Shown here one piece after another: positions 55,410 through 64,000 of a stretch of DNA of 64,000 nt. Both the position numbers and the translations under genes were made by a program. The DNA is from Ahaetulla prasina. Taxonomy: Eukaryota > Chordata > Lepidosauria > Squamata > Colubridae. The stretch is taken from assembly GCF_028640845.1 (NCBI RefSeq), contig NC_080540.1, positions 231,721,794 through 231,785,793 on the forward strand. Reading direction: 5' to 3'. The notes beneath the pieces are model-generated. The model saw only the letters and a list, made by a program, of their open reading frames with translations, ran no database searches and was not told where the DNA came from. The first letter of the stretch is position 1. Every line of letters begins with the position of its first letter.

Positions 55410-56390
55410 ACCAGAACTACCACATATACAGTAAGTAAGGTAACTGGACAACTGGACATGTGAATTCTACTCATGCCTCATCTATGCTTTAATGAGAAAG
55501 ATATAATATTTCCCCCCAATAATTTGCTATATTTCCTTCAGGTTGTCTTCTATATCAACAACTTTGGCACTATTATTGACCCCACTAATCCTAATCCAAT
55601 TCCATTTAAAACTTACTGCACATCTGGACAAGTTCTGTTCTAAGCTTGCTTGAGTAGGTACCCTGTCTTGGAAGAACATGACGTATCTGTCTAGATATAA
55701 CTGGCATTACAATGCAGTACAGCCATTAAAAAAAGTTTTAATTTGAAACTGTGAGATGCTATAGAGCAGGGGCTTTAAACTTTGATCCTTTCCTGTTCCA
55801 GGACCGTGTTAATAAGAGAAAACTAAGCATGGTGATGGGCAAGTTTTTAAGTGACATCCCTGATTTGTAGCTGTAGCTTATGGAGTCCTACTGAAAGTCT
55901 TAAGGCACTGGGCTTTAAAACCAGGAAAGGGACTTGTTAATTCATATCTGTGGCTCATATGATGTCCCTTAGTTCTCAGTAACAAGAGAAGTTAATATGA
56001 ACAAATAGATGGATGCTGAAATAACCACCACTCAATCTTTCCATTCACCAGCACAATTAATCAACATAATACAGTGTAAAGAATAGAGACTTCTCAAATA
56101 CAGAACTAACAAGCCCTCTGCAAGTCTTCATTCGGCATAATAAGACCACATGTGAATGCCTATTGAAAATCCCTCTGCTCTCAGCTCCTCTAAAGATCTC
56201 ATTTTTAGGGTTAAGATTTTCAAATGGCATTTAATGCTTAAGTCTGCAAAATGAAAAAAAAACAACCTGTAGAGAAGTCTGCACACCAGGAACACTTCGG
56301 GGAATACTGCATTTCCTATCCCTGTTTGCTGCTTTAACATTGGTAAATATCTATAGCATAGGGCTGGAATGTGGGCACTGCAAGATATGA
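55410..56390. other. No feature recognised
   Basis: Unique-looking sequence. Confidence 0.4.
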
Positions 56391-56394
56391 TATG

Positions 56395-56757
56395 AACTGG
56401 GCATGGCTGGTCTAGTGAAGAGAAGGACCATGGGAGACATGATAGCTGTCTTCCAATACTTGAGGGGCTGCCACAGAGAGGAAGGGGCCAAAGCACCTGT
56501 AGGCCAGACAAGGAATAGTGGATGGAAACTGACCAAGGAGAGATTCAACCTAGAAATGAGGAGGAACTTTCTGACAGTGAGAATAATCAACCAATGGAAC
56601 AACTTGCCTTTGGAAGTTGTGGAAGCTTCATCACTTGAGACTTTCAAGAAAAGATTGGACTGCCATTGGTCAGAAATGGTGTAGGATCTCCTGCTTGAGC
56701 AGGGGGTTGGACGAGATGACCTATAAGGTCCCTTCCAACTCTGTTAATCTGTTAAGA
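56395..56757 (+). mobile_element. CR1 LINE 3' end
   Basis: Encodes the CR1 ORF2 C-terminus (56403-56684: 'KRRTMGDMIAVFQYLRGCH', 'QWNNLPLEVVEASSLETF'), then a 3' UTR ending 'ggtcccttccaactctgtta'. The C-terminal frame is intact. Confidence 0.92.
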
Positions 56758-56867
56758 ATTGTAGTCCAAACCATTGAAATCCACAAGCTTAAAATTGCCA
56801 AGGTTGGATGCCCCTCAAGCAGACCCTGTCCGCCCCCCTCTTTGTCATTTATCATGGCACAATCATA

Positions 56868-57355
56868 CATTGTTGTTGTTGCTGTTGTTGTTATTAGTTG
56901 CAAAGTCGTGTCTGATTCATCGCAACCTCATGGACAACATTCCTCCGGGCCTTCCTATCCTCTACCATCCTCTGGAGTCCATTTAAGCTCACGCCTACTG
57001 CTTCAGTGACTCCATCCAGCCACCCCATTCTCTGTCGTCCCCTTATTCTTTTGCCTTCAGTTTTTCCCAGCATTAGGCTCTTCTTCAGTCAGTCTTTCCT
57101 TCTCATTAGGTGGCCAAAATATTTCAGTTTCATCTTCAGGATCTGGCCTTCTAAAGAGCAGTCAGGGTTGATCTCCTCTAGGACTGACCGGTTTGATTGC
57201 CTTGCAGTCCAAGGGGCTCGTAGGAGTCTTCTCCAGCACCAGAGTTCAAAGGCCTCAATTCTTTGGCGCTCAGCCTTTCTTATGGTCCAACTTTCACAAC
57301 CATACATTGCAACTGGGAAAACCATAGCCTTGACTATACACACTTTTATTGGCAG
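56868..57355 (-). mobile_element. Bov-B (RTE) LINE 3' end (minus)
   Basis: The minus frame from 57343 encodes the Bov-B RT C-terminal region ('YGCESWTIRKAERQRIEAF', 'CWRRLLRAPWTARQSN', 'LKYFGHLMRRKD'). The end toward 56870 carries the (CAA)n tail. Confidence 0.92.
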
Positions 57356-57426
57356 GGTGTGTCTCTGCTTTTTAGTATGCTGTCTAGATTTACATAACTA
57401 TTTACGTATCATAGATAGTTGGTAGC

Positions 57427-57482
57427 AATAGCACCTAGACTTATATACCACTTCATAGTACTTTACAGTCCTACTTTACAGA
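57427..57482 (-). mobile_element. 3' fragment of tRNA-derived SINE (minus)
   Basis: 'agcacctagacttatatacc' and 'acttcatagtactttacag' are the reverse complement of the SINE 3' end seen at 37690-37735. Confidence 0.7.
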
Positions 57483-57909
57483 ACTTTACACATAAATTAT
57501 CTATCTTTCCTGCTTCCCTTCTGCTTAGTCCTTTTTTACACCTATTTCTCTTTAAGCCAAGAATTAGCAAGAACACCCAGAATGTCGGATTTGAATTGTC
57601 TTTGCCTGCTTCAGATCCAAATACTGACCCCTTCTATAATAGAGGCAAGAAAAGAATAGGCGATTGAGACAGCACTCTTCCTGTTAGCATTGCTTTGGGC
57701 CAGCTCAAAGATGAATAGGTAACTATCTCTACGACAGTAAATGACACACACAGTGAAATGACTTGCTGTCCCTGCCACTATATAGCACTGGATGCTGACC
57801 AAAAGTATCTGCGGGGTTGGTGGTGAAAAACATCTCGACTATGCGACCTCACTCCTGAAATTCCACTCCTTTGATGTCAACACTCAGACAGAGGGCCAAG
57901 ACTTTAATC

Positions 57910-58379
57910 CAGGGCTGAAATGCTCCTGGTTCGGAGCGGATTGCCCCATCCGGTAGCAATGGCTGCGGGTGGTTCGCAGAACCGGTAGCAAAAATTCCTG
58001 CCCACCCCCCCCCACCCCCGCCAGCTGAGCTGCGTGATCATCAGTGGGTTTTTTTTTTTAACTTTTAAAAGCATTTTTTCTTCCGCCGAAAAAGTGCTTT
58101 TAAAAGTTAAAAAAAAGCCTCTGATGATCGCATGGCTCAGCTGGGATCCTCGGAACCCTTTAAAAGCATTTTTTCCTTTGGCAATCCCAGCGGAGTTGCC
58201 TGATCACCAGAACCCTTTAAAAGCATGTTTTCTACAAGCTCTTCGGTGAAGAGATTGTAGAAAAAATGCTTTTAAAAGTAAAAAAAAAAGTTGGCCATGC
58301 CCACCCAGTCACATTACCACCACCACCACCAAGCCACACCCACAGAACCGGTAGTAACAAATTTTACATTTCACCCCTG
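57910..58379. mobile_element. hAT non-autonomous element, TSD CTTTAATC
   Basis: CAGGGCTGAAATGCTCC ... TTTTACATTTCACCCCTG with exact 8-bp CTTTAATC (57902-57909 and 58380-58387). Internal inverted 'cttttaaaag' and 'gatgatc' motifs. Sister of 59302-60200. Confidence 0.92.
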
Positions 58380-58387
58380 CTTTAATC

Positions 58388-59301
58388 AGATGGTTGTAAT
58401 CACCATTATGAGTTGTAAACAGCATTGATTTATCACTTATATGTTAGGCTTATTATTTTGGAACCCACTGGACAAAGCTGAATAAGAAACTATTCCAAGG
58501 AACAAGTAAAATTATACAGATGGTAACTTTTCTAGTTTCTGGCACCTTTCTTCTGCTGTTGACTGCTAAGCTGCTCACAGATGCAACACGAGGAGGTGCT
58601 AACCTGTGTGCGCTGTGTTTTCTGGTGAGGCTATTCAGGGAGCACTTGACACAGCTGATTTGCTCTGTTATTGTCTCTTTATACAAGGTGATGATCTCTT
58701 TGAACTGATTGGACTTGGTGACTCTTCCCTCTCCAGATCTGTGAGTGCTTCGGTGTTAATTAGAGACTTTGGCTGGGATGTGGTAAAGCTAGCTGGGAAA
58801 CGCTCATGCTGTGTTCAGACAAATATCTCAATTATAGATGCTCAGACATGTGATCTAAAGGATTCATTGTGACACAGCCTTGCGAGCTGTAACCCCTTAT
58901 TTATCATCATGTTACAACTCAAACAGGTCAGCTTGAATGCTGGAAATATCTAGGGAATATTACTGTAAATTTGAAATCCTGTTGAGTCCGGAGATATTTA
59001 TAATTTGGGTTCCTTCAAGCCACATACTTACAATTTAAAGTGGTTATGTTTTAATACACTTTTATGATTCCTTCCCAGGGTGATTTACTAAGAATATGAA
59101 TGAATAAACGGGGCGTGGCTCCTTTTATGTTTTGAAATAAGAATTCTCATCTGCAAGATTGACACTCTAAAAACAGAGGGTGGGTTTTTTATTTTTTATT
59201 TTTATTTTAGAATAACTTTAAAAAAGCAGGAGTAACACAATTGTAATTTTGCCTTTTTAGCTTCTGTATATTCTTCCAACGACCATTGCTTGCATCCATA
59301 C
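58388..59301. other. No feature recognised
   Basis: Unique-looking sequence. The 88-codon ORF at 58606-58872 has no recognisable family. Confidence 0.4.
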
Positions 59302-59662
59302 CAGGAGTGAAATGCTCCCGGTTCAGACTGGATTGCCCGATCCGGTAGCGATGGCGGTGGGTGGTTCGGAGAACTAGTAGCAAAAATCCCTGCCCCCCCC
59401 CATGCCCAGCTGCGTGATCATCAGATGTTTGGTTTTTTTACTTTTACTGAAAAAATGCTTTTAAAAGTAAAAAAAAAAAGCCTCTGATGATCGTGCGGCT
59501 CAGCTGGGATCGTCAGAACCTTTTAAAAGTATTTTTTTACAACCTCTTCAGCTGCAGAGGTTGTAGAAAAGATGCTTTTAAAAGTAAAAAAAAAATAGTT
59601 GGCCATGCCCACCGAGTCACATTACCCCCACCACCACCAAGACACGCCCACAGAACCGGTAG

Positions 59663-60170
59663 TGTTCTGTCTCCTTCCCCACTTCAGACCCACAAGCTGG
59701 CCTTCAGCCAGTGGATTCATGGCTCTTATCAGTCCTGGCAGAGAAATCCCAGCTGCCTGCCAAAGTTCAAACAAATGACTCATGTAGGAAGACTTTCAGC
59801 TCTTTTTGAAACGGTTCAGCTAAACTTTTGCTTCCCGTGGAGTGAGAGCAATCCCAAAGCTCCTTATATATCCTGTGGGGTGGAGCTCCTGCCCCACCCT
59901 TCCTTTTGATGACGCCGCCTCTCTAATCTTCTGAAGCACGGGTCAAGCCAAGCTTGATTATTATTATCAGCTGGGTCTGAAGGCGTAGCCTGGGGAAGGG
60001 AAGAATCAGGGGATGACGGCCTCATTACGTCCTCCGACTGGTCTGGTTCTGGCTCCTGGAGCAGAGCCAAAGGAATTGGTGCTCCCAAGGTAAGCCTTAC
60101 TGGCCCTTCCCCCTCACTTTCTGAGTCACTTTCGGGCATGGGGCCAGGTTCGGGGGCTGGAGTCACAACA
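59663..60170 (-). mobile_element. Solo LTR E (minus), TSD GGTAG; probable source of composite LTR D
   Basis: A 508-bp LTR (minus TGTTGTGACTC...GACAGAACA) flanked by exact GGTAG (59658-59662 and 60171-60175) inside a hAT element. TATATAA box at 59870-59864. Its upstream flank 60171-60372 reappears next to an LTR of the same family at 36632-36833. Confidence 0.93.
59864..60169 (-). pseudogene. U3-embedded acidic ORF tail in LTR E
   Basis: Open from U3 base 2 for about 101 codons: Pro-rich start, PESDSESEGEG acidic run, Pro/Ser-rich middle, and basic tail FRRLERRRHQKEGWG. Its counterpart in LTR D (from 36835) carries an in-frame TAG. It would be the C-terminus of an ORF entering the 3' LTR. It has no start codon of its own. 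Confidence 0.45.
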
Positions 60171-60539
60171 GGTAGTAACAAATTTTACATTTCACCACTG
60201 ATCCATACTAATTCTTTCTGCAAATTAACGCAACTTCCATCTCCTTCATAAGGGAAAGCCTTATGTGATATTTTCGGCAAGGAGTTCCCCACACCTATAA
60301 TACTTTGGGCTGCAGGCTATCAGCACTGCCACGTTTTAACTCTTCTGTATTGCTTCTCTACTATTCAAATTAATTATCTGCCCTGTTTGTGTTTTGTCCA
60401 CCCGGTACAGAAAGAGATGGGCATGCTAACCACAATGCTACTCTGAATATACAGACAAGCACATAGAGAGAGTCAGACTCTTTTGTTCCAATGGGGAATG
60501 GAGAAATGACCACTGTGATATTTCTTTTATTAATTTCAG

Positions 60540-60625
60540 GATATGCACCGAGAGCTGCGAAATTTTAAGGAAAATTTAAATTTGAGAGCATTGCTAGCAA
60601 ACAACACTAAAGATAAAGTGATCAG
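60540..60625 (+). CDS. Possible isolated host exon (86 nt), unidentified
   Basis: A pyrimidine-rich tract and 'ttattaatttcag' precede 60540, and 'gatcag/gtctgtaaag' follows 60625. Both fit splice sites. The frame between them is open (DMHRELRNFKENLN, then ALLANNTKDKVI) and looks helical and charged. I do not recognise the protein, and a single 86-nt exon can arise by chance. It lies in unique sequence just beyond the segment captured by LTR D. Confidence 0.22.
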
Positions 60626-60899
60626 GTCTGTAAAGGTTTCTGAACCACAATTCACCAGTTTTCTGCAAAACCTTTTCAATTCCCACCAAATATTTTTCAT
60701 TAAGAAAACTAGTTTGATGCAGTGATTAAGATGCTGAACTAGAAACCTGTCTTCCCTAAAAAAATGGAAACTGGTTAACTTTAATTTTGGGTTTTACCGA
60801 TTAGATTGATAGATCTTTATAGAAATGGTTTGTTCATATTATTATGAAAAAACAAAAAGTTGTGATTTGATGTTAATGCCTTATTTTACTGCAGCAGAT

Positions 60900-61102
60900 A
60901 GAGTCAGAAGTCAATGTTCCTTTTTCTTTTTCTTTTTAACTTCCCCACTTCTCTTCCCCCTCTTTCTCCCCACCATTTTCTTATTTACTGTTGTATTTTG
61001 TATCTTATTTTATTTTACAACTCAATAAAAAATGTTAAACCAGAAAAACTACATTTCATGATGAAGTGAGCTATAGCTCCGAAAAGCTTTTAATAAACTA
61101 TG
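60900..61102 (+). mobile_element. Retroelement 3' end with degraded hammerhead-like core
   Basis: 'catgatgaagtgagctata' then 'gctccgaaaagctttta' resembles the amniote repeat end whose consensus has CTGATGA, a GTGAGC/GCTCAC stem and GAAA. Here the first base and one stem pair have decayed. It continues after LTR F at 61710 ('ttaatctgataaag'). Confidence 0.4.
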
Positions 61103-61704
61103 TGTTGTGGTCCGCCAGCAGCCTGTGGACCTGGCACCGGAGTCAGACGACGAGGAGGCTGGGGAGGATGATAGGCCAGTCCTGGAGTCAGGGGAAGGCC
61201 CGGATGAGGGCTCTGAGTTGGAGACAGAGATGGGACCAGGGCCATCTGGGAGCGATGCGCGGACTCCAGACCCTCCAGAGGCGGACAGCACAGAAGCAGA
61301 GGAACAGGAGGAGCCTGTTCCTAGTGCACACATGCAAAAAGCTGCCAGAAGGCAAGAGCAGCTGAAGCATAAAGGATGACTCAGGAGTAAGGCCAGGAGA
61401 TGATTGGCCACTCCCATAAGGCTTAAAAGAGCAGCAATGAGCCATTGGGTTCTTTGTGGAAAAGCAACACTGAATTCCATTGCTTCTTGTCAGCGTCTCT
61501 TGAACTTTGTGGGGTTTTTGCCAAAAAAGCCTTTGGCAAGTTGCCAAAGACAACAATGGTTGGTGATAAGGTCGAAGGACTGTTTATAAAGAATTTGTTT
61601 TGGACTAAGCTGAGAATGAATTAATTCTCAGCTGTTTTAATAAAATAAGTTTGTTCAGGACTGAATTGTGTTTGGTAATCACTACTTGGGCCTCAGTCAC
61701 AACA
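61103..61704 (+). mobile_element. Solo LTR F (plus), TSD CTATG/CTACG
   Basis: 602 bp, TGTTGTGG ... CAGTCACAACA, with 5-bp flanks differing at one base (61098-61102 and 61705-61709). A TTAAAAG box near 61422 and an AATAAAA signal near 61640. Same family as LTR B. Confidence 0.85.
61104..61379 (+). pseudogene. U3-embedded acidic ORF tail in LTR F
   Basis: Open from U3 base 2 for 91 codons. It has APESDDEEAGEDD, a second acidic block, GPGPSGSDARTPDPPEAD, a third acidic block (EAEEQEEPVP), then basic KAARRQEQLK. The matching frame in LTR B shares GPGPSGS, EAEEQEE and ARRQEQLK, so the amino-acid sequence has been kept between two separately inserted copies. Confidence 0.5.
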
Positions 61705-61726
61705 CTACGTTAATCTGATAAAGCAT

Positions 61727-61872
61727 GGAAGGCTCAGTGGCTAAGACACTGAGCTTGTCGATCAGAAAGTTCAGCAGTTCAGTGGTTCAAATCCCTAGTG
61801 CAGGTGTCCTGCATGAGCAGGGGGATGGACTAGATGACCTCCAAGGTCCCTTCCAACTCTGTTACTGTTAAA
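61727..61872 (+). mobile_element. Sauria SINE head joined to CR1 3' tail
   Basis: 61727-61802 is a Sauria-type tRNA head ('ggctcagtggctaagacact', 'gtggttcaaatccctagtg'). From about 61805 it continues directly as a CR1 end ('gcagggggatggactaga', 'ggtcccttccaactctgtta'). Confidence 0.65.
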
Positions 61873-62191
61873 GGAAGCTAGCTGATGACTTGGGACCCTT
61901 TTCTCTCAGCCTAGCCCAGAGTTCCCCAATCAGTGCGGAGGGGGAGGGAGAGAGCATGATTTTGCGTGAGTGGTGGGCAAGCGTGTGGGTGTGCAGCTCC
62001 ATTTACACGAGTGGTGGCCATACATGCTTGCTGTTCGTGCAAACAGAGCATGCACACATGTGTTCACCTGCCACTTCTGAGGCCTCTTTCCGAAAGGCTC
62101 AAAGCCCGGGGGATTGGGGACCCTGGATAGCCCATCTTACAAGGCTTTTGTGTGGGAAAAATAGGAGGAAGGGGCATTATGTAGAGTGCAG

Positions 62192-62330
62192 GGATGGGTT
62201 CTACTTACCTTTACTACCAGTTTGCATCATGCCTGTGCATGCACAGATCACTTTTGATGACGTTCGGTTCAGTGGAAGGAGCCTCCTGCCGGTTTTACTA
62301 CCGGTTCTATTGATATAAATCTAATAACTA
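62192..62330. mobile_element. hAT element fragment
   Basis: 'cagggatgggttctacttac' at the left and 'actaccggttctattg' near the right share the subterminal motifs of the other hAT elements. No intact right end. Confidence 0.5.
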
Positions 62331-62499
62331 AACTGTAAAAAACATGAAGACCCAACATAAGATGCCTCCCTTATAAGACAGAACCTCTCACCACAAAGTT
62401 TCAAGTTGGATAGCTAAGCTAGAGCTAGTTTGGTTAAGGCACTGGGCTAGAAACCAGAAGGCTATGTATTCTACACCACCACAACAAAGGTCACATCTC

Positions 62500-62595
62500 A
62501 GGTGCGGTCACGTTGTGACCTATTTTATGACTATCACAACTCGCGCTCAAAATTGTGAATTCAATTATGGCCATAAGTTAAGGACTATCTGCACA
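62500..62595. mobile_element. Fragment of 'agtccttg' DNA transposon family
   Basis: 'attatggccataagttaagg' and 'actatctg' match one terminus of the family (compare 41630-41735). Confidence 0.4.
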
Positions 62596-62599
62596 ATAT

Positions 62600-63900
62600 T
62601 TCCTTGCTCTCCTGTCATGGCTACCCAAGGCACCGATTATTACTTTTCCCCTTGGGAAAACTTTAACTGGTCATTAAAAGTATCACATGCACACACACAC
62701 ACCCTTAACAAGACAGTGCAATTAATCCTACACAGTCTGAGAGAGGGAGGCTACCCTAGCATAACAATCTTTAAATCTCACAAAACCTGAGGGGGTCCTT
62801 TAGGCTTCTGTTGTGGATTCTACGCTAGGCCTTCCACTTATTAAGATGACTTTGCTTTATTGAAGAGCAATATGTCCAGATATTCAATAATCAAGTTTTA
62901 CCATTGCTCACTTTAAGCTGAACTGTCTCCCCTCAGGTTGATATATCCAGATACTTTCAACTTTAACTTCCTTAGCTTCCAGCCAACAACACACACACAC
63001 ACACACACACACTGCTTCTAGATTTCTAATTTTGCAGTGATTTATCTACTGTTTATACTTGTTGTTATACCTTTAGAGATTATTTTCCTGTTATTTCTGT
63101 TGATTTAACATTCAATAATTTTGTGATGAAACGCCGGGCTGGTGTTTTTAGCAGAATCATGGTCGTTCATTTATTTATTATCCCATTCAAAAAAAAGGAG
63201 AACCGAGTTTAAATTGGATTTCTGTTTAGGTCCTCTCTATTAGAGTCAGCTACTGTATGGAAAGCATCAGTCAAAAATGTCAAACCTATCCATATATCTG
63301 GGGAAAGTGTTCCATCAGTAATAAAAGAAAAAGGCACGAGTGGGGGTTTTTTGTGTGAATTTTCAGCTTACATTTCGTGGTGGATAACATTCTTTTATAG
63401 CAGTGTTTTCGATTTAGTAGCCGATGGCAAGGTCAACTTTGTGATAAACCAGGCAGCCGAGCTCTGGAACAGGGGTCACTCTCAGAGGATCGTCACAAAG
63501 GCAGGACGCAGGTGTCTGTGGAGGGCACATGAACCCAAAGGCCACCTGAGACCCTCCCCACCTCTTAACCCCAGCTCTCATGCACACACCATGACTTGCC
63601 TAGTGTATTTCCCTAGATGGAGACGATAATGGCAGCAGAGTTGAAGGGAGCCATGTGCTGCGGAAGAAAAGCTGAGGCAAAATTGAGCCAAGAAAGTAGA
63701 TAGCAGCTGCTGAAACGGGGATGCTGCTGTTTCTTAAATTCTTGCCTGCCTCACGTTGACTATATTTGAAGGATGGGTGCAGTGAATGAGACTTTTGTTT
63801 TCAGCATTTGTTGGTACACGTGCTAAAAGAACGGCTCTGGGTGTGTAACATTGTGTCCTTGCATACAATGTGTATTCTAAAGATATGGGGAAGAAAACTC
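62600..63900. other. No gene recognised; two short (CA)n tracts
   Basis: (CA)n at 62688-62702 and (AC)n at 62988-63012. A 92-codon ORF at 63351-63629 has no recognisable family. Confidence 0.45.
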
Positions 63901-63902
63901 CG

Positions 63903-63942
<40 letters not shown>
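63903..63942. repeat. (GT)n microsatellite
   Basis: A perfect GT dinucleotide run of about 38 bp. Confidence 0.97.
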
Positions 63943-63945
<3 letters not shown>

Positions 63946-64000
63946 TGTTTATCTAGGAGAAATCTGTATAAATCTCCACTGGTGAGGGACTTTGGCATGC

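Larger units (their letters stand above)
59302..60200. mobile_element. hAT non-autonomous element, interrupted by LTR E, TSD ATCCATAC
   Basis: CAGGAGTGAAATGCTCCC ... TTTTACATTTCACCACTG with exact 8-bp ATCCATAC (59294-59301 and 60201-60208). Without the LTR and its duplicated 5 bp it is about 386 bp. Its right 30 bp were copied to 36804-36833 together with the neighbouring DNA. Confidence 0.93.

Noticed and set aside
58606..58872. 88-codon ORF with a plausible globular look
   Set aside because: No known family, no splice or promoter context and no repeat match. Treated as chance.

Overview
This window is repeat-rich vertebrate nuclear DNA and shows no recognisable intact host protein-coding gene. 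The repeat set points to a squamate reptile, most likely a snake. It has L3/CR1-type LINE 3' ends that run straight into (TATTC)n microsatellites, the hallmark of snake 'microsatellite-seeding' LINEs. It also has CR1, L2, Bov-B and R4/Dong LINE pieces, a Sauria-type tRNA SINE, Penelope-like element termini, many hAT elements with 8-bp target-site duplications (TSDs) and several solo LTRs. The window is best read as intergenic or deep-intronic sequence. No bacterial-type operons, ribosome binding sites or CRISPR arrays are present.

Layout. 0-5.7 kb: a CR1 tail, a nested LTR pair (1335-2447), a hAT MITE, inverted Penelope termini with hammerhead-ribozyme cores around long (AT)n/(TG)n tracts, and an L3 LINE inside an older CR1. 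5.7-15 kb: mostly unique AT-rich DNA with palindromic MITEs, an LTR nested in a Penelope terminus (7688-8479), a foldback hAT element (11464-12020) and a LINE insertion with a 25-bp TSD (14065-14581). 15-26.5 kb: SINEs, a MITE nested in a SINE, an L3 LINE with its (TATTC)n tail, a 1.9-kb L2 (23426-25340) and a 1-kb hAT element. 26.5-33.7 kb: mostly unique sequence. 33.7-40.5 kb: a U6 snRNA pseudogene split by CR1, a Sauria SINE, a composite LTR (36606-37300), Bov-B and R4. 41.9-45.2 kb: a near-complete L2 with endonuclease and reverse transcriptase. 45.2-64 kb: more SINEs, hAT elements, CR1, Bov-B and LTRs.

The elements interact. tRNA SINEs carry an L2-like 3' hairpin and so probably use L2 machinery. 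LTRs, MITEs and SINEs nest inside older repeats and give a relative chronology.

Two observations stand out. (1) The LTR at 36606-37300, flanked by GCTTT on both sides, contains 202 bp that are about 98% identical, in inverted orientation, to the unique DNA directly upstream of another LTR at 59663-60170. The source locus still has both its LTR TSD and its hAT TSD. This looks like an LTR retroelement that captured its upstream flank and re-inserted 23 kb away. (2) All LTRs whose U3 start can be located open with the same reading frame from U3 base 2 and encode an acidic Ser/Asp/Glu-rich tail. This suggests that the last ORF of this retroelement group reads into its 3' LTR.
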